Shown: positions 10,857 through 18,710 of the stretch, in pieces | How the letters are laid out: each line of letters starts with the position of its first letter | How positions within the stretch are numbered: the first letter of the stretch is position 1 | DNA from: a virus | Length of the DNA stretch: 25,812 bases | Reading direction: 5' to 3' (one strand) | IMG/VR virus record: IMGVR_UViG_3300042890_001976 | Coordinates: 1 to 25,812 of that record | Made by a program: the position numbers and the translations under genes | Notes under the pieces: generated by a model | What the model was told of the DNA's origin: nothing | The model's database searches: none | The model's input: only the letters and a program-made list of their open reading frames with translations

Positions 10857-10874
10857 TTGTGAAAGGATTCACAA
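10857..10874 (+). promoter_or_regulatory. Hairpin presenting the AGGA ribosome-binding site (capsid gene)
   Basis: TTGTGAA-AGGA-TTCACAA forms a 7-bp stem with AGGA in the loop, eight bases before ATG 10876. The outer pairs differ from the 10412 copy but stay complementary (A-T there, T-A here). Confidence 0.6.
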
Positions 10875-10875
10875 C

Positions 10876-11922
10876 ATGACCGCTGTTCTACCGGGTGGAA
10901 ATAACACCTTCGTCCCATCGCATGAAGCGAGCGGGAAACTTGTCATCGACTACAGCCGCAACGTCAAGAAATTTGACGTCAACAAGTACACTCAGATCGT
11001 CAAAGCTCCCAAGAGCATTGGCTACTACCTGAAGTGCACGATTGATGAAGGCGGTCGAATCCTCGACGACACCGCCCTTGATGCGCTGTGGAACGATGGC
11101 GACAACGCACCGGGTGGCCGAGACGGCACCTCGGAGCACGAGTACAAGGCATTCCAGACGGCTCGCCGTCAGTGGGCCTTCACGATCGGTGACAAGGCTG
11201 TCGATCAGGCAACTTGGGACGTCGTCGCACAGAACGCTCAGCGTAAGGCACAGCAGGCGATGACCGCCCGCACGATGCTGGCTCTGAACGCCATGCTGAC
11301 GACTGGGAACCACATTTCCAGCCACGTCGTGGATATCTCCGCAGTGTCCGGCAACACCGGCACTTGGGCAGCTTCCACCAGCAACCGTCAGGACATCAAG
11401 CGCAGCCTGAACACGGCTCGCGAACTGATTCTGGACGACACGCTGGCGGCTGTCGACATCGACGACCTGTACCTGGTGATCAACTCCACTTTGGCCCGAC
11501 AGTTGGCTGAGTGTCAGGAGATCGTCGAGTACATCAAGGGTTCTCCTGATGCACTGGCACAAGTTCGGGGTGATCTGCGAACGAGCAACCAGAACTCGTT
11601 CTACGGTCTGCCTTCTCAGTTGTACGGCTTGAACCTGATCGTTGAGAAGACACGCCGCGTGACATCACGCAAGCGAGCTACTTCAACGAAGTCTCAGGTT
11701 CTGCCAACCGCAACGCCGTTCATCTGTGCCCGTCCGGGTTCACTTGAAGGCACTTACGGTGCACCATCCTTCTCGTCTCTGACCTGCTTCATGTATGAAG
11801 AAATGACAGCAGAAACGAAGAAGGACAAGGACAACCGCCGAACATCTGGCCGCGTTGTTGAGGATTACGTTTACATCCTCACTGCTCCAGAAACTGCGGT
11901 TATGTTCCAGAACGCAGTGTAA
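10876..11922 (+). CDS. Major capsid protein
   Basis: A 348-residue protein assigned by position (after protease-scaffold and decoration, before a strong terminator) and composition. It has an N-terminal extended segment, a long helix-rich middle (TARRQWAFTIGDKAVDQATWDVVAQNAQRKAQQAMTAR in parts), the LYLVINSTLARQLAECQEIVEYIKGS segment typical of HK97-fold capsid proteins, and closing strands (EDYVYILTAPETAVMF). Size fits an HK97-fold coat. Its leader hairpin and isolated terminator suggest a separately tuned, high-level product. The exact capsid family is not recognised. Confidence 0.75.
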   Translation: MTAVLPGGNNTFVPSHEASGKLVIDYSRNVKKFDVNKYTQIVKAPKSIGYYLKCTIDEGGRILDDTALDALWNDGDNAPGGRDGTSEHEYKAFQTARRQWAFTIGDKAVDQATWDVVAQNAQRKAQQAMTARTMLALNAMLTTGNHISSHVVDISAVSGNTGTWAASTSNRQDIKRSLNTARELILDDTLAAVDIDDLYLVINSTLARQLAECQEIVEYIKGSPDALAQVRGDLRTSNQNSFYGLPSQLYGLNLIVEKTRRVTSRKRATSTKSQVLPTATPFICARPGSLEGTYGAPSFSSLTCFMYEEMTAETKKDKDNRRTSGRVVEDYVYILTAPETAVMFQNAV

Positions 11923-11926
11923 TCAT

Positions 11927-11940
11927 CAGTCTTCGGACTG
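11927..11940 (+). promoter_or_regulatory. UUCG-tetraloop hairpin after the capsid gene
   Basis: CAGTC-TTCG-GACTG is an ideal C(UUCG)G hairpin, five bases after the capsid stop. It probably protects the mRNA 3' end or assists the terminator just downstream. Confidence 0.6.
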
Positions 11941-11946
11941 TTGCAC

Positions 11947-11985
11947 GGTGGTCAGTCGGACGCCTCCCCGGCTGACCACCTTTTC
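11947..11985 (+). terminator. Strong rho-independent terminator after the capsid gene
   Basis: GGTGGTCAG (11947-11955) pairs perfectly with CTGACCACC (11972-11980). Further inner pairing (TCGG with CCGG, one wobble) extends the stem to about 13 bp, followed at once by TTTTC. It separates the head operon from the connector and tail genes. Confidence 0.88.
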
Positions 11986-12070
11986 ATAAAGACACCGAGT
12001 TCTTTTGAAATCTGGAAGGGTGGTGATCCTTGTCTAATGTTGCTCTGAGCCACAAACCACAACGAACACC

Positions 12071-12086
12071 TCAGGACGAATCCTGA
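12071..12086 (+). promoter_or_regulatory. Hairpin abutting the connector start codon
   Basis: CAGGA-CGAA-TCCTG (12072-12085), with T12071 able to pair with the A of ATG 12086. Unlike the AGGA-loop hairpins, this one would sequester the AGGA in the stem and could hold translation of the first tail-side gene low. Confidence 0.4.
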
Positions 12087-12589
12087 TGCCGACCCCAACA
12101 TACGTTACAGCAACTGATCTGATTGACACGTTCGATGAGCGTGACATCCAGCAACTTGTCGTCGATGACAATAGCGATGGATCAGCGGTCGACGTGTCTG
12201 ATAATCAGCGTGTTGATAAAGCCTTGTGTGCTGCTGAAGGTGAGGTCATAGCGGCACTCAGGAAAGGCGGACGCTACGAGGCGGCACAGCTTGCAGCCTT
12301 GGAGGGATCTGACCTTGAGTGGTTCAAAAGAATCATCTGCGAGATCGCGATGGTTCACTTGTTTCGACGCCGGGCCACATCAAATCCGGACGTATTGCAA
12401 TTCTACGAAAACATTCGCAAGGGCTGTATTAAAGACTTGCAGGACGGAAACTCCGTCATCACGGCTGACGAGCCTGCGGCAACAGTAGCCGGGGAAGTCA
12501 GCAGCGAAGGGCCGACAATCGCAGAGTGGGACAACCTCAACCTCTGGCGTGATCGTGCTCATTACTTTCCAAGCCGAAGATATCCATAA
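12086..12589 (+). CDS. Head-tail connector, Mu gp36/DUF1320-like
   Basis: A 167-residue protein resembling the gp36 (DUF1320) head-completion family. It starts YVTATDLIDTFDERDIQQLVVDD, then has a QRVDKALCAAEGEVIAALR helix, a KRIICEIAMVHLFRRR helix and FYENIRKGCIKDLQDGNSVI, the usual helical order of that family. Family members bridge portal and tail. Placement first after the capsid terminator and before the tail tube gene agrees. The last about 40 residues are a nonconserved tail. Confidence 0.75.
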   Translation: MPTPTYVTATDLIDTFDERDIQQLVVDDNSDGSAVDVSDNQRVDKALCAAEGEVIAALRKGGRYEAAQLAALEGSDLEWFKRIICEIAMVHLFRRRATSNPDVLQFYENIRKGCIKDLQDGNSVITADEPAATVAGEVSSEGPTIAEWDNLNLWRDRAHYFPSRRYP

Positions 12590-12601
12590 GGAATTACCAA
12601 C

Positions 12602-13234
12602 ATGACTGGTCTGTTTTGCCCATACGTGTCCGGCCCTGTGCTGGTAAAAATCAATCTTCGAGACACGAACGGTTTCGTCAATCTTGGATACACCACAGAA
12701 GGGGTTCAGATTGAAGAAGAGTTCTTCACCAATCCAATCCACTCCGATCAATACGGTGGAACTGCTGGCCCTCCTGTCGATCGGCAGTTCATGGGCAAGA
12801 AAGCCAAAATCAGCTTATCGCTGGTTGAATACAGCATTGCTGTTGTGAAGAAGATGAGAGAAGGTCAGGCGTCCACGAACTGGTCCACAGGGGCAGCCGG
12901 AACGCTGACGAACATCGGCGGGTTGCTGTCTTGCGGCAAACGTGCGTTTCAGATTCAGTTACTTGGTGCGGCAGACGTTGCCGCAACCGCTGCTGACGCC
13001 GGGGCTGTTACGATTGCAACGACACTGAACTATCCAAACTGCTGGTACTCCGGACCTGTCCGATTCCCGATTGGGTCAAAGAATACAGTCTGGGACTTCG
13101 ATATCGAAGCCATGCCGTTCACGACTGACACGAGCCAGTCTGGTGACGGAAAAACTTATCTGTTCCTTGAGAACAGTCACCTTGTGACAAACTTCGCGAC
13201 CTACGCTGGTACTTCACAGTCTGTTGAAACATGA
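12602..13234 (+). CDS. Major tail (tube) protein
   Basis: A 210-residue, beta-rich protein between the connector and the frameshifted chaperone, the normal place of the tail tube subunit. Segments such as VQIEEEFFTNPIHSDQYGG, AKISLSLVEYSI and NTVWDFDIEAMPFTTDTS fit a tube-type beta barrel. AAGGA precedes ATG 12602. The stop overlaps the chaperone start (ATGA at 13231-13234). Called mainly from gene order; sequence family not recognised directly. Confidence 0.65.
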   Translation: MTGLFCPYVSGPVLVKINLRDTNGFVNLGYTTEGVQIEEEFFTNPIHSDQYGGTAGPPVDRQFMGKKAKISLSLVEYSIAVVKKMREGQASTNWSTGAAGTLTNIGGLLSCGKRAFQIQLLGAADVAATAADAGAVTIATTLNYPNCWYSGPVRFPIGSKNTVWDFDIEAMPFTTDTSQSGDGKTYLFLENSHLVTNFATYAGTSQSVET

Positions 13235-13641
13235 TCAATCTGATACTTCGATGGTTGTTTAACCGCAACCGCTACGTGTTCAAATTCTGGAACGGCCATC
13301 GGACTGTTTACGCAGATCCGATGGTCCTCTGGAGATCACTGCAACAGCACGAAGACTTCCGCGAAGATGACTTCAAGCTGATGAAGGTCGATGCACTTCG
13401 CGAGAGGATCATCGGCAAAGTCGCAGGCGTGACACGTAGTGTGTTCGGTGTTGGCACTGTCGAAGAACGCGGGCTGACTGAACTGGAGTGTCTTGACCTG
13501 CTCAAGTCATTCATAGCGTACTCTGGATTTCAAAAAAAAAGTGGCGAGGAGAATCTGTTCTCGCCGCCATCTACGGAGCCGACAGCCTTGGGCGACTCGA
13601 CCTCAGAACAGAGCACGAACGAAGATTCGGGATCTACCTGA
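13231..13641 (+). CDS. Tail assembly chaperone, short (G-like) product
   Basis: A 136-residue zero-frame product. The N-terminal VFKFWNGHRTVYADPMVLWRS block and the GLTELECLDLLKSFIAYSGFQKK segment resemble the G-type tail assembly chaperones that lie upstream of tape measure genes. After the A-run at 13532-13540 the zero frame becomes Ser/Glu/Thr-rich and stops at 13641, whereas the -1 frame continues as a folded-looking domain. The short form would bind the tape measure protein and help recruit tube subunits. Confidence 0.75.
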   Translation: MINLILRWLFNRNRYVFKFWNGHRTVYADPMVLWRSLQQHEDFREDDFKLMKVDALRERIIGKVAGVTRSVFGVGTVEERGLTELECLDLLKSFIAYSGFQKKSGEENLFSPPSTEPTALGDSTSEQSTNEDSGST

Positions 13642-13796
13642 ACGCAGAGCAGGTTCAAGCCTGGCAGTCGATGGCAGTAGCACAGGGAATTGGGATCGTG
13701 TTCGGTGCACCCGGCAAAGATTTCTTCGAACAACTTTATGAGAACGAGGCGACGGTAGCCAAAGCCGTTTCCGCAGCAAAGCGAAAGGGCAAGTGA
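13231..13796 (+). CDS. Tail assembly chaperone, -1 frameshift (GT-like) product
   Basis: Reading to codon 103 (ending at 13539), slipping back one base on the A-run, and continuing from 13539 gives a 188-residue protein. The extension includes SVLAAIYGADSLGRLDLRTE, FGIYLNAEQVQAWQSMAVAQ and FFEQLYENEATVAKAVSAAK, ending at TGA 13794-13796, two bases before the tape measure ATG. No plausible start exists for the -1 frame on its own: stops lie at 13479 and 13494 and no ATG or GTG precedes the domain. This matches the lambda G/GT arrangement, known in many long-tailed phages. Confidence 0.8.
13532..13565 (+). promoter_or_regulatory. -1 ribosomal frameshift site: A9 run plus hairpin
   Basis: Nine A residues at 13532-13540 are read CAA AAA AAA in the zero frame, giving an A-AAA-AAA slippery heptamer. 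Three bases later GGCGAG (13543-13548) pairs perfectly with CTCGCC (13560-13565); two further pairs inside make an 8-bp stem with a 7-base loop. This is a plausible stimulatory structure. Confidence 0.8.
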
Positions 13797-13797
13797 A

Positions 13798-15477
13798 ATG
13801 GCTAGACCACTCCGCGACCCAATCGCACAATCCATTGAGGGACTGAGTCAAGCCATTACAGGCGACCGCCCACAATGGCAACAAACTATCACGCAATCGA
13901 CAGAACGACTTGCTGCCAGCGTGGTCAGTGCGACCACAGAACGAGTTACTGCACCGCTAACCAATGCAATCCGCCGGACTGTCTCAACATCACGCACGCG
14001 GCCTATTGAATCGCCAGCAGTCACACGATCAGGCAACGTGACACCCGGAGCAACATTCCAGCCATTTCAGCCAAACGGCGAAGTGCCGGACCTCAATAAT
14101 CCTCCATCGTGGTTCAATAGGCCACCTGCACGACAACCACTTCCGCCGTGGTGGGAAACTGCCAACCTACCAACGGTCGAGGAGAGACAGCAGTCAACCG
14201 CCGACCGTGCAGCAGAGCGGGCAGAAGAAGCACGCCGGATCGTCGAAGACATTGCCGGATCTGGTGGGGCTGGAGGAATTCCACCGGGAGGCGGACAGCC
14301 ACCGGAACCGCCGGACGAGCCGGAAGACGACGATAGCATCCTGAACAGGCTTCTGGAGTTCTTCCAGCGGATGTTCGGCGTGCGTCCTGACATTGCAAAC
14401 CGGAGCTTCCTCGACACACTGGCAAACAACCTGACGTCAATTCTCGGTGGAGTAATTCCACAGCCGGGAGCAGACGGACAGCGACCATCGGCAGTAGCCA
14501 CGCTGATGGACACGTTTGCAGATTACTTCAACGTCCCACGAGAGACGGAAGACGCAACCCGTGAGGCTCAGGATAACCTGCGAAGATCAATCGACCGCCT
14601 GACCGAGGCAACCAATGGGGCAGCCAACGGCGGAACTGCATCACAACCGCAGACGCGATGGCAGCGGTTCAGGGGGATGTTCCGTCGAGGCAGCCGGACA
14701 CGGAGGGGCGGGATTGCTACGGCAACACGCTTGGCAAACTTCATGCGGCCAGTCCTGCGAGGAATTGCTAACGTAGTTCCGTCACGGTGGAGACAAGCAG
14801 CCGGGCAGGTTGGCGTCAACATGGCAACTCAGGTTGGCGGACGGTTCGGAATACCGGCAGCAACGGCGGCACGGTTCGGGGCTGCACTTGGTCCAGCAGC
14901 GATCGGAATCGGCGTTCTGGCCTATGGACTGCCGCTCATTGGGGCAGCCATCAAAGCCACAATCTCTGGCCTGAATCGTTTGGCTGACACTGCATTGCAG
15001 ACCACATTTGCACTGGCAAACTACAGCGGACTGCTGGCCCATGCTAACGCACAACTCGAAGTGAATCGAGAAATGCGGAAGTTTGACATGGCCAACAGAA
15101 TGGGAGGCTTCGGGGCTGATCGTCTCGGGCAACTCAATCGGCTGGAAAATGCAATGCAGCCGTGGAAAGCTGCCGCCGGAAACGCTGGCAATCTTTGGGG
15201 CGCAATGGTTGACTCTGCCCTGTCGACTCTGTTGGAACATATCAACAGTCTCATTGCTGTCGGGATGGATCTGCAGGCGGCAATCCTTGAATGGGTTCCT
15301 GGCGATCAGGGAGAGGCCAACATGAGGAAAGCTGCCGCAAAGCTACGCAATCCAGCAGCCGATATGCCGGATCTACGTGGTGATATTGACGCTGTCTTCG
15401 GCCAAAATGCAGCAGGGATGATTGACGCGGCACGACGACTGAACGGGCCGCGTAGACCAGTGAATGGGGGCAACTGA
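13798..15477 (+). CDS. Tape measure protein
   Basis: A 559-residue protein directly after the frameshifted chaperone, the signature position of the tape measure protein that sets tail length. The N-terminal third is polar, with Pro/Gly-rich linkers (around 155-175). The middle contains helices and a long hydrophobic Ala/Gly/Ile stretch at about residues 350-400 (GPAAIGIGVLAYGLPLIGAA), typical of tape measure proteins that contact the host membrane. If 1.5 angstroms per residue applies, a tail of roughly 80 nm is predicted. AAAGGG precedes the ATG. Its stop overlaps the next ATG (TGATG). Confidence 0.78.
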   Translation: MARPLRDPIAQSIEGLSQAITGDRPQWQQTITQSTERLAASVVSATTERVTAPLTNAIRRTVSTSRTRPIESPAVTRSGNVTPGATFQPFQPNGEVPDLNNPPSWFNRPPARQPLPPWWETANLPTVEERQQSTADRAAERAEEARRIVEDIAGSGGAGGIPPGGGQPPEPPDEPEDDDSILNRLLEFFQRMFGVRPDIANRSFLDTLANNLTSILGGVIPQPGADGQRPSAVATLMDTFADYFNVPRETEDATREAQDNLRRSIDRLTEATNGAANGGTASQPQTRWQRFRGMFRRGSRTRRGGIATATRLANFMRPVLRGIANVVPSRWRQAAGQVGVNMATQVGGRFGIPAATAARFGAALGPAAIGIGVLAYGLPLIGAAIKATISGLNRLADTALQTTFALANYSGLLAHANAQLEVNREMRKFDMANRMGGFGADRLGQLNRLENAMQPWKAAAGNAGNLWGAMVDSALSTLLEHINSLIAVGMDLQAAILEWVPGDQGEANMRKAAAKLRNPAADMPDLRGDIDAVFGQNAAGMIDAARRLNGPRRPVNGGN

Positions 15478-17603
15478 TGACAACTCAGACCATTCTGCAA
15501 TACAACGGGATTCGGCTGCAGAACGTCCAGACCTTGGGCTTTGTTGAAACTCCCGTCAATGACGACGCCGGAAACTACCAGTACACGAAGACATCACTGA
15601 AAGTACTTGGCTACTTCACGATGACCGATCACAAAACGATCGGTGTATTCCCTCAGCTTTCAACGTATCCGGGCAACGGGATTGATCAGGGAGCCAGCCA
15701 GCAATTCGGAGCACTACGGAAGTTTTTACTGCAACCTCGCCGCCGACTGGTTTACTCAACACTTGCGACTGGATCAGTCGACGAGCAAGCCGACAACGGA
15801 TCAGGCGTTCAACTTGACCCAGCTATTGGCGATCCGATCTTTGTCATTGAACCGCCACGATCTACCTACACAGACGCCAGCGATAACCTGAGAACTATCA
15901 ACCTGCGACACGATGTGCACGGTGGGCCATTTCCCAAGGAAGCCAACGTCACACACGTAGCAAACAATCACGTCTGGCGTGTTGAGTTTACAGTCGAGTT
16001 TGCGACAACGGCACAGTGTCACGTTGATCCAACATTCATGGCGGCTGAAAGGATTTATGGCGAAAGCCTAAACCCTGAAGATCCGGCAGAAGAACAGGTC
16101 GCGTATGCACTGGAAAACGTCGAGTTCGAAAGCACGCAAAAGAAGCTCGGAATTCTCGGCCATCGGTGGTCCTGCATGGACCGGATCAGCGACAGCGGAT
16201 TCACGACACGAACATACACGGGAAGCCTGACACTATCGAACCCAAACTGGAGTCCTCACGACTTCAGGGCGATCACTGTCCCGCCTGTCGTTCCGGGAAT
16301 GCAGCGTAAGGCGTTCGACTACGTTTCGAGCGAAGACGGGCTAACGATCCGGTACACCGTAACTGACGAAGAGGTTGGCATCACAGCCCCTGCTCCTGCC
16401 AGAACAATAAAGATCAGCCACAACGAGGCACGGCTTGAGCATGGTGCCAAGGTGGAATTCAGTGTTCGCGTTGCGTTGACTGGAGACCGCTTTGCATCAA
16501 TGTCTGACCTGATGCTGCTGGCGGCTGCAATCATTGATCAGCGGCTGTTTCTCGGAGAAGTGATTGACGCCAACAACAAGGCGGCAGTTCTCATCCGTCG
16601 ATACGACTACACGACCGAGCAGGGTTCTGATCAGACTCGGATGGTTTCTCTGGTTGTCTCTGGATCTCGATTCCCAATCGAGGGCGGAGCGAATGCCATT
16701 GAGAAACGATTTATGACAATGTCTCGAAGTCTGGCATGGAGGCCAGTTCAGGACAACGTCAATCCGCTTCTATCCAACTACAACAACGTGCTGAGTCAAG
16801 GAAACAGGCCTGGGGAGCAGCCTGACACCGAGGGCGGCATTCCGGCAATCAGCATCCTTCACAACTTACTGACAACGCCATGTACTCAGGAATTCGGCAC
16901 GCCTTCGTCCGTTCCAGACAGCACAACCGTTACCGAGCGAATTCGGCGTATTGACGACATCGAGGCGTCAGAGCCGAACTACGACACAGAAGGAATGTAC
17001 GAAGCCTACCCGCAGGCAATCACGGTCGAGATTAACGACAACATCGCCAATGCTGACGTGACATCCACGTATAGCAGTCAGCACAAGACGTTCATGTACA
17101 GCCACTACAACATAACCAGCAGTTACGGAAACAAGGCATTGAAAGTGCCACTGCCGGTTGCCAAGACCTACGGCTACACGCTTCAGTCAAACGTCGTTGT
17201 CGGAATTGGGCCATCTCAGCCAACACGAATCATTCGGATTGAAGCTGAACGAGCCGGTGCACCACCTCGGCTACCGGACCCCGTAGCATCGTTTACAGAA
17301 ACTGGAGCCTATGTCACTGGTTCTGGCTCTCCAACGGTCACAAACACGCTTATTGGCGTGACAACTAAGCATTTGAACCCAGCACCTGTGGCGGACGGAC
17401 AAACGCTGATTTATACTTCCTACATGGATCTTGAGTATTCTCAGGACGCCATGCCAGAAAAACACAAGTTCTGCATTCCTGACTACATCGCTCCGACAAC
17501 ATCAGGCGGAACAATCGACCCGGTTACAGACACAACAAAATACTCATTTGCTCTTTCAAGTATCTTCGTATCCGGTGCACTGGAAACGACTTGGAACTCA
17601 TAG
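15477..17603 (+). CDS. Large tail protein of unknown family
   Basis: A 708-residue protein starting on the last base of the tape measure stop codon. It is beta-rich, acidic and soluble-looking, with no signal peptide or membrane segment. The early sequence (TILQYNGIRLQNVQTLGF) and repeated strand-turn patterns suit a distal tail, hub or baseplate component. Position straight after the tape measure is where distal-tail and tail-associated lysin proteins usually lie, but no peptidase or glycosidase motif was found. Not recognised. Confidence 0.65.
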   Translation: MTTQTILQYNGIRLQNVQTLGFVETPVNDDAGNYQYTKTSLKVLGYFTMTDHKTIGVFPQLSTYPGNGIDQGASQQFGALRKFLLQPRRRLVYSTLATGSVDEQADNGSGVQLDPAIGDPIFVIEPPRSTYTDASDNLRTINLRHDVHGGPFPKEANVTHVANNHVWRVEFTVEFATTAQCHVDPTFMAAERIYGESLNPEDPAEEQVAYALENVEFESTQKKLGILGHRWSCMDRISDSGFTTRTYTGSLTLSNPNWSPHDFRAITVPPVVPGMQRKAFDYVSSEDGLTIRYTVTDEEVGITAPAPARTIKISHNEARLEHGAKVEFSVRVALTGDRFASMSDLMLLAAAIIDQRLFLGEVIDANNKAAVLIRRYDYTTEQGSDQTRMVSLVVSGSRFPIEGGANAIEKRFMTMSRSLAWRPVQDNVNPLLSNYNNVLSQGNRPGEQPDTEGGIPAISILHNLLTTPCTQEFGTPSSVPDSTTVTERIRRIDDIEASEPNYDTEGMYEAYPQAITVEINDNIANADVTSTYSSQHKTFMYSHYNITSSYGNKALKVPLPVAKTYGYTLQSNVVVGIGPSQPTRIIRIEAERAGAPPRLPDPVASFTETGAYVTGSGSPTVTNTLIGVTTKHLNPAPVADGQTLIYTSYMDLEYSQDAMPEKHKFCIPDYIAPTTSGGTIDPVTDTTKYSFALSSIFVSGALETTWNS

Positions 17604-17615
17604 GAAAGGATTCCT
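17602..17615 (+). promoter_or_regulatory. Hairpin presenting the AGGA ribosome-binding site (17619 gene)
   Basis: AGGAA-AGGA-TTCCT, a 5-bp stem with AGGA in the loop, eight bases before ATG 17619. It overlaps the stop codon of the upstream gene. Two stem pairs differ from the 10413 copy and both stay complementary. Confidence 0.5.
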
Positions 17616-17618
17616 TCA

Positions 17619-18164
17619 ATGGCTGACATGACCCCAACGACCGCCTTTGCACATGCTCCAGCAACGGCTGCCAAGACAACCCTACGAACTGCCGTCGATA
17701 CACTGATGACAGCGATTGACACTTTCAAGACGACTGCCGACAGCGGGACGACTCAGGTCTGGACAGCGGCAGTGTCTGGAACGCCGACAGGAGGCACATA
17801 CACACTGACGTTCACTGGCACTGTGGACATCGCCGCACAGACCCTGACGCTGGCCTACAACGCATCGGCTGCCACTCTGCAAACCGCCATTCGGGCACTG
17901 ACCGGAACTGGATTCAGCCAAGCCACTGTTTCTGCGTCAGGATCAGGGGCAAACCTGACACACACGATCACGCTCAAGGGGATGAGGGAAGACGTTCAGT
18001 TGTCACGCTCTATTGCTGGCCTGACGGGCGGTACTCCTGCACTGGCGTTGACGGAAACAACAGCCTACGCCGCTATCCCGTACTTTTCGACTCAGTCTCA
18101 AGTCATGGTCAAGAATGCTCTTGTTGACTGGTGCGAACTATTCGCAAGTGAACTGCGAGCCTAA
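17619..18164 (+). CDS. Structural protein with phage beta-domain
   Basis: A 181-residue Ala/Thr-rich protein. After a helical N-terminus, residues about 45-140 (VWTAAVSGTPTGGTYTLTF, TLTLAYNASAATLQTAIRAL, then LTHTITLKGMREDVQLS and LTGGTPALALTET) match a beta-sandwich-like repeat that I recall in many phage structural proteins, including decoration and tail proteins of Gram-positive and environmental phages. A ribosome-binding hairpin like that of the capsid gene suggests a high-copy structural product. Exact role unknown. Confidence 0.6.
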   Translation: MADMTPTTAFAHAPATAAKTTLRTAVDTLMTAIDTFKTTADSGTTQVWTAAVSGTPTGGTYTLTFTGTVDIAAQTLTLAYNASAATLQTAIRALTGTGFSQATVSASGSGANLTHTITLKGMREDVQLSRSIAGLTGGTPALALTETTAYAAIPYFSTQSQVMVKNALVDWCELFASELRA

Positions 18165-18166
18165 TT

Positions 18167-18706
18167 GTGGGAGCAATTCGGCACACCACCAAAAAGGAAG
18201 TCCTCCAGCGGGCTAGAACTCTGCTGGAGGCTTCCAATACCAAATACAATCATCGCGTCTTCGTGATGGCTGGAGCAGATCAATTGCCAGCCAACGTGAA
18301 GGACCATGATGTGTTGACGGTATCCATTCCAGGCGGCACGTTCGATTACGCCGCACAGTCTGGCGGTGGTCAATACGTGGTTCCATATCAGGGAACTCTT
18401 GCCGTAACGCTATGGCATGTTTGCCGGACAGATAGGCAAGGCACAGACTCGAACGCCCTGCTTGCTGACGATATCGGGCTGTTCACATTGGAGCAGGATA
18501 TCTTAATTGCCATGCTTGGCTCTTTACTTCCGGGGCCGGGAACATACGATCCGATCCTGACTCAATGCTGCTACGCCATAAGTGACACGGAGGCATCACG
18601 ATCCGCTGACGGCGTATTCGGCAAGACTCCTGCCGGTGACATGGCTCAGGCCATGCTGACGGTTAATTTCGGAGTAGACTTTCACTGGGATCTAACAGCG
18701 GAGTAG
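18167..18706 (+). CDS. Hypothetical tail-region protein
   Basis: A 179-residue protein starting with GTG at 18167, two bases after the previous stop. N-terminal helix (KKEVLQRARTLLEAS), then mixed strands and a helix (GLFTLEQDILIAMLGSLLPG), and a C-terminal strand (AQAMLTVNFGVDFHWDL). The size and layout recall tail-terminator or tail-completion proteins, but the position after the tape measure is unusual for one. Not recognised. Confidence 0.55.
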   Translation: MGAIRHTTKKEVLQRARTLLEASNTKYNHRVFVMAGADQLPANVKDHDVLTVSIPGGTFDYAAQSGGGQYVVPYQGTLAVTLWHVCRTDRQGTDSNALLADDIGLFTLEQDILIAMLGSLLPGPGTYDPILTQCCYAISDTEASRSADGVFGKTPAGDMAQAMLTVNFGVDFHWDLTAE

Positions 18707-18710
18707 GCTG

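Noticed and set aside
10888-11562. 224-codon minus-strand open frame opposite the major capsid gene
   Set aside because: Mirror of a strongly coding gene, no recognisable motif, no ribosome-binding site noted; unlike the antisense HNH it has no family signature.
12014-12050. Promoter after the capsid terminator (TTGAAA ... TCTAAT)
   Set aside because: Spacing between the two hexamers is about 22 bases, too long to support a call.
13541-13741. 66-codon plus frame right after the A-run
   Set aside because: It is the third register; the -1 register gives the continuous chaperone extension to just before the tape measure start.
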